Positions 1 to 8,048 of a stretch of 64,000 bases of DNA are shown one piece after another (position 1 is the first letter of the stretch; the number at the start of each line of letters is the position of its first letter). Below the pieces are notes generated by a model. That model did not search any database, was not told the DNA's origin, and saw only the letters and a program-made list of their open reading frames with translations. Source of the DNA: an uncultured Bacillota bacterium (GTDB taxonomy: Bacteria > Bacillota > Clostridia > Peptostreptococcales > Anaerovoracaceae). The stretch lies in the NCBI GenBank assembly GCA_949284065.1, contig CASDUO010000009.1:1-64000 (forward strand). Reading direction: 5' to 3'. The translations under genes were made by a program, and so were the position numbers.

Positions 1-1
1 C

Positions 2-1012
2 GAGCTGGCAGACGGTTATGCCAGTTTCCTGGACAGGGAACTCAAGGACCTTGACGGTGAGATAACTCACCAACTCAACAAAAATAAGTATTCCCTGAAT
101 AATATCCTGGGGATCTCCCCGGCCGTGACCAAACTGAAGGAAGAAATACAAAACGCTGCGAAGACCGATTCCCCCATACTTGTGTACGGCGAGACCGGCA
201 CCGGTAAAGAACTGGTCGCCCATGCCATACACGGCTTGAGCAGACGTTCCAAAAACAACTTTATCAAAATAAACGCCGCCAACCTTCCGGAAAACCTGGC
301 AGAGTCAGAACTTTTCGGATATGAACCGGGCACCTTCACCGGGGCCCGTAAAGAGGGCAAGAGCGGGAAGTTCCAGCTCGCCGATAAAGGCACGCTTTTT
401 ATTGATGAAATGAACCAGATGCCTCTCAGTATACAGCCCAAACTCCTCAGGGTCCTCCAGGAAGGAGAGGTGGAAAAACTGGGAAGCGAAGAGAACATAC
501 CTATAGATACCAGGATAATCGTAACCACGAACCAGGACATGCGTGAGCTTGTAAAGCTCGGCAAGTTCCGCGAGGATCTTTTTTACAGGCTCCACGTCAT
601 CCCCATCATGATCCCTCCCCTTTTCACAGAAGCTTACGGCAAACTGATGAAAAAACCCAATGTTACCATAACCGACGGAGTTTATGACAAACTTTCCCAA
701 TACGACTGGCCGGGAAATGTCCGTGAACTCCAAAACGTCATAGAACGCGCCCTTGCCTTCTCCAAAGACGGTGTCCTGAAAGCGTCTGACATATACATCC
801 CCGATGCCAACGGCGTGATCCTTGACGAGACTCTGTCCAACCCCATAGAGGACGCAAAACATGCTCTTGAAAGGAAACTCATCTTACAGGCTCTTGAGCG
901 AAGCGGCGGGAACAAGGCAAAAGCCGCAGAGATGCTCAAGATCTCGCGCCCTCTTCTATATCAGAAAATGGATCGTTTGGGCATGAATACCCACGGCAAA
1001 AAACATCCGTAA
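2..1012 (+). CDS. Sigma-54-dependent transcriptional activator (enhancer-binding protein), 5'-truncated
   Basis: Activates RNA polymerase carrying sigma-54 by ATP hydrolysis. The reading frame is open to the window edge, so the N-terminal sensory part is missing; the GTG at 125 is internal, not the start. Visible: Walker A GETGTGKE, a GAFTGA loop in the variant form GTFTGA, Walker B TLFIDEMNQ, the YDWPGNVREL segment and a C-terminal Fis-type helix-turn-helix (NKAKAAEMLKISRPLLYQK). Odd: after IPPL the conserved LRER..DI stretch of the AAA+ lid is absent and about 15-18 residues appear deleted in frame. It lies directly upstream of a sigma-54 promoter and repeated palindromes, so control of the downstream antiporter is a strong inference. 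The effector is unknown; RocR-like regulators of amino-acid catabolism share this layout. Confidence 0.93.
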   Translation, partial: ELADGYASFLDRELKDLDGEITHQLNKNKYSLNNILGISPAVTKLKEEIQNAAKTDSPILVYGETGTGKELVAHAIHGLSRRSKNNFIKINAANLPENLAESELFGYEPGTFTGARKEGKSGKFQLADKGTLFIDEMNQMPLSIQPKLLRVLQEGEVEKLGSEENIPIDTRIIVTTNQDMRELVKLGKFREDLFYRLHVIPIMIPPLFTEAYGKLMKKPNVTITDGVYDKLSQYDWPGNVRELQNVIERALAFSKDGVLKASDIYIPDANGVILDETLSNPIEDAKHALERKLILQALERSGGNKAKAAEMLKISRPLLYQKMDRLGMNTHGKKHP

Positions 1013-1112
1013 GTTTTTGCTTACACAGTTCGTGTAAACTTACACCTCTTTAACTTGCTAAAATTTTCTGGGATTTTCAAACTCTTTGCCATCAGTGTAA
1101 GTTATCGCTTAC
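1009..1112. promoter_or_regulatory. Palindromic enhancer (UAS) sites for the sigma-54 activator
   Basis: Three palindromes lie 56-160 bp upstream of the -24 element. Sites at 1009-1024 and 1097-1112 share the form GTAAGTTNTNGCTTAC (arms GTAAG/CTTAC). Site 1032-1045 has arms GTGTAA/TTACAC around two bases. The first overlaps the activator stop codon. Repeated dyads at this distance from a -24/-12 promoter are the usual binding sites of Fis-HTH enhancer-binding proteins; assignment to the adjacent gene is inference. Confidence 0.7.
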
Positions 1113-1167
1113 ATAACTTTTTACTCAAATTTTCTTGAAAGCGTTGAATTTTTAAACTTTTTTGAAA

Positions 1168-1183
1168 TGGCACGCCTCTTGCT
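1168..1183 (+). promoter_or_regulatory. Sigma-54 (-24/-12) promoter of the antiporter gene
   Basis: TGGCAC-N5-TTGCT matches the sigma-54 consensus fully, with the GG and GC dinucleotides 12 bp apart. Predicted transcription start is near 1194, giving a leader of about 55 nt to the ATG at 1250. Confidence 0.9.
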
Positions 1184-1249
1184 TTTACCCTCGTTGTAAA
1201 ACTTATTGTTTTAACTGTCTTATTCACTATTGTATTTTAGGAGGTTATT

Positions 1250-2599
1250 ATGGAATCTTATGGAATCATCAGTTTGCTTCCTGTTATATGCACCATAGTA
1301 GTCGCTATAGTAACGAAGCGAACCGTTGAACCTCTGATCGTAGGCGGCCTTTTGGGTTACCTTATCGCTTTCAAAGGTTCATTCTTCATCGAATACCTCA
1401 ATGGACTTTCCACAGTCGTTTCGGAAAACGCCTGGTTCATTCTGGTTTTCGGATTCTTTGGAATGGTTGTTGCCGTTCTGGAAAAATCCGGCGGTGCCCT
1501 CGGTTTCTCATCATGGGGCGCTAAAGTGGCGAAATCCAGAGGCTCCACCATACTCATCACATGGATCTTAGGTATTTTGGTATTCATCGACGACTACCTC
1601 AACAACCTGGCTGTGGGAGCTGCCATGAGAGAGATCGGCGATAAAAACAAGATCCCCAGAGAGCTCATGGCTTATGCCATAAACTCCACAGGAGCTACCG
1701 TATGCGTACTGGTGCCCGTATCATCCTGGGCTATACTCATGCAGGGCCTCTATGAGGAAAACGGTATCGCAGCAGAGGGTCAGGGCCTCAGCGCCTATGT
1801 GGACACACTGCCCTTCCTGTTCTACGCCTGGGCAGCTGTATTAATAGTTCCCCTTATCGGTTACAAGATTATCCCTACATGGGGCCCTATGAGAGCGGCA
1901 GAAAAAAGAGCCGAAGCCGGCGATGTTTTCTCCCCCAACTATCACAAGACCCATGAGCAGACAGAAGGTTATCAGGACGTCGAGGCAAGCAGCCCCTGGT
2001 TCTTCATCGTACCTATGGGTATAATAATCGCTCTGACCATATGGCTGGGCGACATCCTCGTTGGAATGGCCGTCGGTTTTGCCGCATGTCTCATAATGTA
2101 TGTGCCTGCAAAGAAGATGACTATTACCGAGTTCTGTGATGCATCCATCGAAGGATTCAAAGACATGGTCCCTGTAACAGCCATCGTGCTTTGCGCTTAT
2201 GTCCTCCAGGCAGCCAACGCTGAACTGGGCATGACCGAGTATGTTATAGGTGTTGCAGAACCAGTTCTGAGCGCGAACCTTGTACCGGTCATCTCCTTCG
2301 TAATCTGTGGAGCCATAGCTATGTCTACCGGAAGCTTCTGGGGCACCATGACCATAGCTGCTCCCATACTCCTGCCTCTGGCGGTGACTCTGGGAGGCAA
2401 TCCCCTCATCGTCGGCGGTGCAATAGTATCTGCCGGAGCATTCGGAAGCCACGCCTGCTTCTACGGAGACGCAGCGACCCTGGCAGCTACAGTTACAGGA
2501 TGCAGCAACCACGAGTACATGAAGACCACACTACCTATACTGGTGCTGCCTGTAGTCATAGCCATAGTCATGTTCACGATCGCAGGATTCGTTTGGTAA
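1250..2599 (+). CDS. NhaC-family sodium/proton (cation or amino-acid) antiporter
   Basis: Polytopic membrane protein of 449 residues, about 11-12 hydrophobic segments, of the NhaC (PF03553) family. The intramembrane FIDDYLNNL motif and the C-terminal FGSHACFYGDA motif are family hallmarks. Start ATG follows a strong AGGAGG site at 1240-1245. Transcribed from a sigma-54 promoter and followed by a strong terminator, so it is a monocistronic unit apparently controlled by the upstream activator. NhaC members include Na+/H+ antiporters and organic-anion or amino-acid exchangers; the substrate cannot be read from sequence. Control by an amino-acid-type activator and proximity to nitrogen genes make an amino-acid or amine exchanger plausible. 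A paralogue lies at 31162-32658. Confidence 0.85.
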   Translation: MESYGIISLLPVICTIVVAIVTKRTVEPLIVGGLLGYLIAFKGSFFIEYLNGLSTVVSENAWFILVFGFFGMVVAVLEKSGGALGFSSWGAKVAKSRGSTILITWILGILVFIDDYLNNLAVGAAMREIGDKNKIPRELMAYAINSTGATVCVLVPVSSWAILMQGLYEENGIAAEGQGLSAYVDTLPFLFYAWAAVLIVPLIGYKIIPTWGPMRAAEKRAEAGDVFSPNYHKTHEQTEGYQDVEASSPWFFIVPMGIIIALTIWLGDILVGMAVGFAACLIMYVPAKKMTITEFCDASIEGFKDMVPVTAIVLCAYVLQAANAELGMTEYVIGVAEPVLSANLVPVISFVICGAIAMSTGSFWGTMTIAAPILLPLAVTLGGNPLIVGGAIVSAGAFGSHACFYGDAATLAATVTGCSNHEYMKTTLPILVLPVVIAIVMFTIAGFVW

Positions 2600-2642
2600 C
2601 GTAAACAACAACGATCCGACAGTAATATAACCGATCAACAGA

Positions 2643-2673
2643 AGAAAAGGCCTGTCCGTTGCAGGCCTTTTCT
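2643..2673 (+). terminator. Rho-independent terminator after the antiporter gene
   Basis: A 12-bp perfect stem (2643-2654 with 2662-2673) with a 7-nt loop. It is A/T-flanked and so could work in both orientations. It separates the antiporter from the urease operon. Confidence 0.85.
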
Positions 2674-2747
2674 AAAGAATAAACATCAACGATCCGGCAT
2701 CTGCCCTGTCTGAGGCCGATGTTGGAACAGCGAGGAGGCACAGCACC

Positions 2748-3104
2748 ATGAAACTTACCGTTAAAGAACAGGAACGTCTCTTGATATACAGCACTGCAGA
2801 TCTTGCAAGGAAGAGGTGGAAAAGAGGCGTAAAACTGAACTATGTTGAAGCCATCGCCATAATCTGCGATGAGCTTTTGGAAAGAGCAAGGGACGGAAAA
2901 AGCTCTCTGGAAGATCTCATAGACGCCGGATCCAAGATCATAACTTTGGAAGATGTTATGGAGGGAACACCGAGCCTCATGCCGGTCATAAGGATTGAGG
3001 TCCTCCTTCCTGATGGAAACAAACTCCTTTCCGTCCAAGATCCCGTACGACTTGAAAAACGCCAGGATGCCATCCCTTGGGATGAGCTCGTATCCATGAG
3101 TTGA
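2748..3104 (+). CDS. ureA: Urease subunit gamma
   Basis: Small structural subunit of nickel urease (urea + H2O to ammonia and carbamate). 118 residues, somewhat longer than the usual 100 owing to a C-terminal extension after the VQDPV segment. The family pattern of LT..E.ERLLI, a VEAIAII..ELLE helix and the VMEG.P.L.P.I.VE region is clear. ATG at 2748 has GAGGAGG at 2732-2738. First gene of ureABCEFGD; ureB starts 15 nt after the stop. No convincing promoter is visible in the 74 nt between the upstream terminator and the start. Confidence 0.95.
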   Translation: MKLTVKEQERLLIYSTADLARKRWKRGVKLNYVEAIAIICDELLERARDGKSSLEDLIDAGSKIITLEDVMEGTPSLMPVIRIEVLLPDGNKLLSVQDPVRLEKRQDAIPWDELVSMS

Positions 3105-3118
3105 TTGGAGGGATAAAT

Positions 3119-3499
3119 ATGAAATACGAGATCGGTCAGGTCATATTGAAAGATGAACCTGTAACTATAAACAAAGGTAAAGAAGCGATAGAGATCACCG
3201 TGACCAACACCGGCGATCGCTGTATCCAGGTATGTTCCCATTACCATTTTTTCGAGGCTAACCCCGCCCTGAAATTCGACCGGGAAAAGGCTTTCGGCAG
3301 ACGCCTTGACGTTCCGTCAGGCACAGCTGTAAGGTTCGAGCCCGGTGAAGACAGGAAAGTCAGTCTCATACCCTATGCCGGAGAACGTAAAGCATTCGGT
3401 TTCAGAGGCTGGACTATGGGAGACACCACAGACGAATCTGTGAAAAAAGCCGCCCTTGCGGCTGCAGAGGCCGAGCTGGGATCAGGAGGTGACAAATAA
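3119..3499 (+). CDS. ureB: Urease subunit beta
   Basis: 126-residue beta subunit packing against UreC. Contains PVTINKGKEAIEI, the SHYHFFEANPAL motif and RFEPGE. The TTG at 3101 is rejected as start because the GGAGGG at 3107-3112 lies inside that extension and is correctly placed for ATG 3119. The stop TAA overlaps the ureC ATG by one base (TAATG), so the two are translationally coupled. Confidence 0.95.
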   Translation: MKYEIGQVILKDEPVTINKGKEAIEITVTNTGDRCIQVCSHYHFFEANPALKFDREKAFGRRLDVPSGTAVRFEPGEDRKVSLIPYAGERKAFGFRGWTMGDTTDESVKKAALAAAEAELGSGGDK

Positions 3500-5223
3500 T
3501 GGCATTTGAAATATCAAGACAGGAATACTGCGATCTGTGCGGTCCCACTACCGGTGACAAGATACATTTGGCTGATACGGGACTGGTGATCGAGATAGAA
3601 AAAGATTATTCCGCCGATACATACGGCAACGAGATATTCTTCGGTGGCGGAAAAAGTTTTCGTGACGGCATGGGACAACAATCCGGCAAGACTGTGAAAG
3701 ATGACGGCATATTGGATGTGTGCATCACCAACGCCGTGATAATAGACCCGGTCCTTGGCATAGTCAAAGGTGACATAGGCATAAAAGACGGAAAGATCGT
3801 CGGCGTAGGCAAGTCCGGGAATCCTGATACCATGGACATCACTCCCGGTATGGCTCTGGGAGCAGGTACAGAGATAGTTCCTGTGGAGGGTATGATAGTG
3901 ACTGCAGGCGGTATAGACGGTCACGTACACTTTGAATCACCGGCACAGGTCTGGGAAGCCATGGCCAACGGACTCACCACCATGATAGGCGGCGGTACCG
4001 GTACCAAGGTCATGAGCGTGGAAACTCCCGGCCCTCTCCACCTTTATGACATGATAGAGTCCCACGAGACCCTTCCGGTGAACGCAGGGTTCCTGGGAAG
4101 AGGGAATTCCAGCAAACCGGAAGCCATAGTGGAGCAGGCTCTTTACGGCGCCATAGGCATGAAGATACACGAAGACTTTGCGGCGACTCCTGCAGTCATA
4201 AGATCATGTCTGGACGTTGCCGATGAATACGACTTCCAGGTGCAGATACACACTGATACTCTCAACGAGGCCGGTTTCGTGGAAAGCACCATAGGTGCCA
4301 TAGGCAGCCAGACCATCCACGCATATCATGCGGAAGGCGCAGGCGGAGGCCATGCACCCGATATCATAAAGGTATGCGGAGTGCCTAACATACTCACCTC
4401 CTCCACCAACCCCACGAATCCGTATACCGTAAATGTGGTGGCAGAGCATCTGGACATGATAATGGCTGTCCACAATCTCAACCCCAAGGTCCCCGAAGAC
4501 GTAGCATTTGCTGACTCCCGTATAAGAGGCGAGACCATCGCTGCTGAGGACGTCCTCCATGACATGGGCGCTATTTCCATGATGGGTTCTGACTCACAGG
4601 GAATGGGAAGAGTGGGAGAATCCATATTGAGGTGCTGGCAGCTGGCCTCAAAGATGAAACAGCAGAGAGGTCCCCTGCCTGAAGAAAAAGGAGATAATGA
4701 TAACGAAAGAGTGTTGAGGTATATCGCGAAATATACCATCAATCCGGCTATCACCTATGGTATAGACGAATATATAGGATCCATAGAGCCCGGAAAGATG
4801 GCTGATCTGGTTCTCTGGGATCCCGCATTCTTCGGAGCGAAGGCCGCAATGGTCTTCAAAGACGGACTCATTCTCTACTCCCCTTCAGGAGATGTGAATG
4901 CTTCCATCGAGATAGCCGAACCCATGATCTACAGAGCACAGTATGCCACTACTTCGGCCAGCGCTATTTCCAGACACTGCAAGATATTCGTGACCCAGGC
5001 TGCCATAGATAACGGTATCGCTAAGGATATCCCCGGATCCGCCAAGAAATTTCTTCCGGTGAAAAACACACGACATCTATTGAAAAAAGATATGATAAGG
5101 AACGACTACTGTCCGGAGATAACAGTGGACCCGGAGACATACAAGGTATATATAAACGGAGAGCATATCACATGCGAGCCTTTTACCGAGTTGCCGCTGG
5201 CTCAAAAATACTTTTTCAGATAG
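3499..5223 (+). CDS. ureC: Urease subunit alpha (catalytic), with a divergent active-site flap
   Basis: 574-residue amidohydrolase carrying the bis-nickel site. All metal ligands are present: His142 and His144, carbamylated Lys222, His251, His277 and Asp365. Substrate-site His224, flap His325 and Arg341 are also kept (Klebsiella numbering 134, 136, 217, 246, 272, 360, 219, 320, 336). The mobile flap is unusual: the family sequence VCHHLD reads AVHNLN here, so the near-invariant flap cysteine is Val324 and the second histidine is Asn326. HEDWGATP is HEDFAATP and DTHIH is DGHVH. The protein is otherwise full length and collinear, so an active but divergent urease is likely. Confidence 0.96.
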   Translation: MAFEISRQEYCDLCGPTTGDKIHLADTGLVIEIEKDYSADTYGNEIFFGGGKSFRDGMGQQSGKTVKDDGILDVCITNAVIIDPVLGIVKGDIGIKDGKIVGVGKSGNPDTMDITPGMALGAGTEIVPVEGMIVTAGGIDGHVHFESPAQVWEAMANGLTTMIGGGTGTKVMSVETPGPLHLYDMIESHETLPVNAGFLGRGNSSKPEAIVEQALYGAIGMKIHEDFAATPAVIRSCLDVADEYDFQVQIHTDTLNEAGFVESTIGAIGSQTIHAYHAEGAGGGHAPDIIKVCGVPNILTSSTNPTNPYTVNVVAEHLDMIMAVHNLNPKVPEDVAFADSRIRGETIAAEDVLHDMGAISMMGSDSQGMGRVGESILRCWQLASKMKQQRGPLPEEKGDNDNERVLRYIAKYTINPAITYGIDEYIGSIEPGKMADLVLWDPAFFGAKAAMVFKDGLILYSPSGDVNASIEIAEPMIYRAQYATTSASAISRHCKIFVTQAAIDNGIAKDIPGSAKKFLPVKNTRHLLKKDMIRNDYCPEITVDPETYKVYINGEHITCEPFTELPLAQKYFFR

Positions 5224-5289
5224 ATATGCTGGTTGCATATAGGGGAGTTACAGTTTGACTCGATTTGTTTTGAAAGGTATGATGAGCAC

Positions 5290-5763
5290 ATGATAATAGT
5301 GGAAAGAATACTCGGCAAACTGTCCGATATGGAATTTGATCAACTCAAAACAGAATGGGTGATATTAGACCACGAGGCCATGTCACGGCCGCACCAAAAA
5401 CTTACCACAGAAGAGGGCACATCGCTGGCCGTGTCACTTCCTCACGGCCAGCACATGCACCCTATGGATGTGCTGTACAAAGATGAGGATAAGATCATCG
5501 TCGTCGACCTTGCAGAAGAAGATGCTTTGGAGATACGGCCCTCGGGAAACAGGCAGTGGGCGAAAGCCGCTTTCAATATAGGCAATATGCACCACCCTGC
5601 TTATATCCACGATGACTGCATAGTAGTACCCTACTCTGCAGCTATCGAAAAAATAATCGAAGGTATCGGAGTCGGATACAAAAGGTGCGACCGAAAACTT
5701 GACGGCGAAAGAGCATCTCATTCCACCGGACATCACAGTCACAGCCATGATCATCATGGTTGA
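5290..5763 (+). CDS. ureE: Urease accessory protein UreE (nickel metallochaperone)
   Basis: 157 residues if started at ATG 5290 (MIIVERILGKL), which matches the UreE N-terminus better than the longer frame from TTG 5233. The site AAAGG at 5273-5277 precedes it. It delivers nickel to the UreDFG complex. The C-terminus is histidine-rich (HHSHSHDHHG), the typical nickel-binding tail. The central GQHMHPMDVL region corresponds to the conserved metal-site segment. The stop lies 17 nt before the ureF ATG. Confidence 0.93.
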   Translation: MIIVERILGKLSDMEFDQLKTEWVILDHEAMSRPHQKLTTEEGTSLAVSLPHGQHMHPMDVLYKDEDKIIVVDLAEEDALEIRPSGNRQWAKAAFNIGNMHHPAYIHDDCIVVPYSAAIEKIIEGIGVGYKRCDRKLDGERASHSTGHHSHSHDHHG

Positions 5764-5780
5764 AGCTACAGGAGCAAATT

Positions 5781-6464
5781 ATGTCGGACTCAAAATTATT
5801 TTATCTTATGCAGATCGCCGGAGGGACTTTTCCCTCCGGTGGGTTTACGCAGTCCTGCGGACTCGAAACTTATGTTTCCAACGGAAAGGTCCGCGATGAA
5901 GATTCCTTCAGGGATTTTCTCTACACCTATCTGGGATCGACGATCTCTTCCTGTGAAGGACCTGTGGTATGCAGAGCATACGAACTTGCTTCTTCCGATG
6001 ATATGGAAGATATGATGACCCTCGAGGAACTGAGCACTGCTTCGAAAGTCACAAAAGAAAGCAGGGAATCTTCACTGAGGATGGGAAAAGCCTTTCTCAG
6101 GATAGCAGCGGAAATCATTGACGACAGCTATTTGACGGATCTTTTCAGGATATATAAAACCGACGGCATATCATATCCCGTCGCTTACGGCGCCGTGTGC
6201 CGGCGCTTGGATATACCCCTCAAAGACTCTGTGGAGGCTTTCGTATTCGGGGCAGTCAACATTCTGGCACAAAGTGCCGTAAAACTCATACCTTTAGGCA
6301 ATACCCAGGCCCAGAAGATACTCATGGACATACGGCCGCAAATGACACAGGCGGCCGAAAAAAGCATGATGACACCTGTCGAAGAAATGACAAATTTTGC
6401 GCCTGGACTCGATATAGCAAGCATACAACACGAGAACCTGCCGGTAAGACTGTATATGTCGTGA
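5781..6464 (+). CDS. ureF: Urease accessory protein UreF
   Basis: 227-residue helical GTPase regulator of the urease activation complex. The N-terminus LMQIAGGTFPSGGFTQSCGLE is the standard UreF signature (LQL.D..FP.G.F..S.GLE). ATG 5781 is chosen over an upstream in-frame TTG because CAGGAG at 5769-5774 is correctly spaced. The C-terminal part contains the QS.VKLIPLGQ-like helix as QSAVKLIPLGN. Sits between ureE and ureG, in the standard order. Confidence 0.93.
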   Translation: MSDSKLFYLMQIAGGTFPSGGFTQSCGLETYVSNGKVRDEDSFRDFLYTYLGSTISSCEGPVVCRAYELASSDDMEDMMTLEELSTASKVTKESRESSLRMGKAFLRIAAEIIDDSYLTDLFRIYKTDGISYPVAYGAVCRRLDIPLKDSVEAFVFGAVNILAQSAVKLIPLGNTQAQKILMDIRPQMTQAAEKSMMTPVEEMTNFAPGLDIASIQHENLPVRLYMS

Positions 6465-6511
6465 ACCGGCGGCCGAGTGACCCTATTTCATACATATGAG
6501 GAGGATATCTT

Positions 6512-7126
6512 ATGAGAAAGCCTGTAAGAATAGGCGTAGGCGGACCTGTAGGTTCAGGAAAGACCGCACTTATAGAGAAGATTTGTAAAGAAATGCGCGA
6601 TGACTATGAGATCGCAGTCATCACCAATGATATATTCACCAAAGAGGACGCCCTTATCCTGACCAGGGCCCAGGCCCTGCCGGAAGATCGTATACTGGGC
6701 GTCGAAACCGGCGGATGTCCTCATACCGCCGTCCGTGAAGACATATCCATGAACCTGGATGCTATAGACACGATGCTCTCCCGTTTTGACGATCTCGACA
6801 TCATATTCGTCGAAAGCGGAGGCGACAATCTGGCAGCCACATTCAGCCCGGAATTGGTAGACGGCCTCATATTCGTCATAGACGTAGGTGAAGGTGAAAA
6901 GATCCCGAGAAAAGGCGGCCCCGGGATAACCAAATCGGATCTTCTGGTGATCAACAAGATAGACATAGCTCCCTATGTCCACAGCGACCTGGGCGTGATG
7001 GAGAGGGACACCAAGGCTCAAAGAGGCGACAAGCCCTTTGTCTTTACCGACCTTTTCAAAGGCACAGGACTCGACCGGGTCATAAAGTGGATACGTGAAG
7101 ATATGCTTTTTGAGGATACTGAGTGA
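6512..7126 (+). CDS. ureG: Urease accessory GTPase UreG
   Basis: 204-residue SIMIBI-class GTPase that powers nickel insertion. P-loop GGPVGSGKT, the nickel-binding CPH motif (GGCPHTA), [15 protein letters not shown] and the NKID guanine-specificity motif are all present. ATG 6512 follows GAGGAGG. Length is normal. Followed by an 82-90 nt gap before ureD without an evident terminator, so the operon probably continues. Confidence 0.96.
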   Translation: MRKPVRIGVGGPVGSGKTALIEKICKEMRDDYEIAVITNDIFTKEDALILTRAQALPEDRILGVETGGCPHTAVREDISMNLDAIDTMLSRFDDLDIIFVESGGDNLAATFSPELVDGLIFVIDVGEGEKIPRKGGPGITKSDLLVINKIDIAPYVHSDLGVMERDTKAQRGDKPFVFTDLFKGTGLDRVIKWIREDMLFEDTE

Positions 7127-7217
7127 TTACGGTCAAAACCGATCCGAACTATATCATCACAACTTGACCGTGGTGATCATATAACAGCCATTTCAACAGA
7201 TGTAACAGGTGCAGAAC

Positions 7218-8039
7218 ATGTCGGGAGCAACAGGAAAACTTTCCCTGGTATTCAGAAAAAGAGACGACGGCGTCACATATATGGCAAAACAGTATTACAA
7301 GCTGCCTCTCCAGGTACTCAGACCTCATTATCAGGACGATGACGGTACGGCTTTCGTTTATATGCTCAATCCCAGCGGCGGGGTACTTCAAAACGACAAG
7401 CTGTATACCGATATCGTTGTGGAACCCAATGCCCGCGCACTGGTCACGACCCCCTCTTCCACCAAATTCTATAAATCCGATGAGGGACATTCTGAAATAT
7501 CCAACAGGGCAGAACTCCATTCGGGGTCGGTGCTGGAATATATCCCTGAACACAACGTGCCCTACGGCGGCTCCAGGACATATCAGGAAAACGAGTTCCA
7601 CCTGTGTAAAGACAGCACTCTCATAGCTTTTGACATGTCTACGGCCGGGAGAGTTTCCATGGGTGAAGTCTTCCGGTACGACATCTATTCTTCTCTTACT
7701 AAGATATATGTAGACGGAAAATTGAAACTGTACGATCGTGCCTGTATCGAACCCCACAAGCTCGATCTGTCAAAACCGGGTCTGATGGAAGGGTTCCTGA
7801 GTAACGGCACCATATATGCCCACGCTCCTTCCATACCTGATGGCCTTATAGATGATCTCAACTCGATGGGACACAGCGGAGAGATCAATTTCGCCGCAGG
7901 GATCATGGATGACAACATCATCGTAACAAGATTTCTCGGCAGCGACATAATAGTCCTCAAAGACACCGTCAACGCCGTATGGGACAGACTGCGCAGAGCT
8001 CTCTTGGACAAACCCGCCGTCAAGATACGCAAATTCTGA
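7218..8039 (+). CDS. ureD: Urease accessory protein UreD/UreH
   Basis: About 273 residues. UreD scaffolds UreF and UreG on apo-urease. Recognisable features are PLQVLRP, the LNPSGGVLQNDKL segment, TPSSTKFYKS and EYIPEHNVPYGGS. Start taken at ATG 7218 with AGGTG at 7207-7211; an in-frame GTG at 7209 is an alternative. Last gene of the operon. No urea channel or nickel transporter gene is found in the window. The stop is only 9 nt from the stop of the convergent ureohydrolase gene. Confidence 0.92.
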   Translation: MSGATGKLSLVFRKRDDGVTYMAKQYYKLPLQVLRPHYQDDDGTAFVYMLNPSGGVLQNDKLYTDIVVEPNARALVTTPSSTKFYKSDEGHSEISNRAELHSGSVLEYIPEHNVPYGGSRTYQENEFHLCKDSTLIAFDMSTAGRVSMGEVFRYDIYSSLTKIYVDGKLKLYDRACIEPHKLDLSKPGLMEGFLSNGTIYAHAPSIPDGLIDDLNSMGHSGEINFAAGIMDDNIIVTRFLGSDIIVLKDTVNAVWDRLRRALLDKPAVKIRKF

Positions 8040-8048
8040 TATACAGGC

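Noticed and set aside
5233-5289. TTG start for ureE giving a 176-residue protein
   Set aside because: The extension has no family similarity and the internal ATG at 5290 gives the canonical UreE N-terminus.
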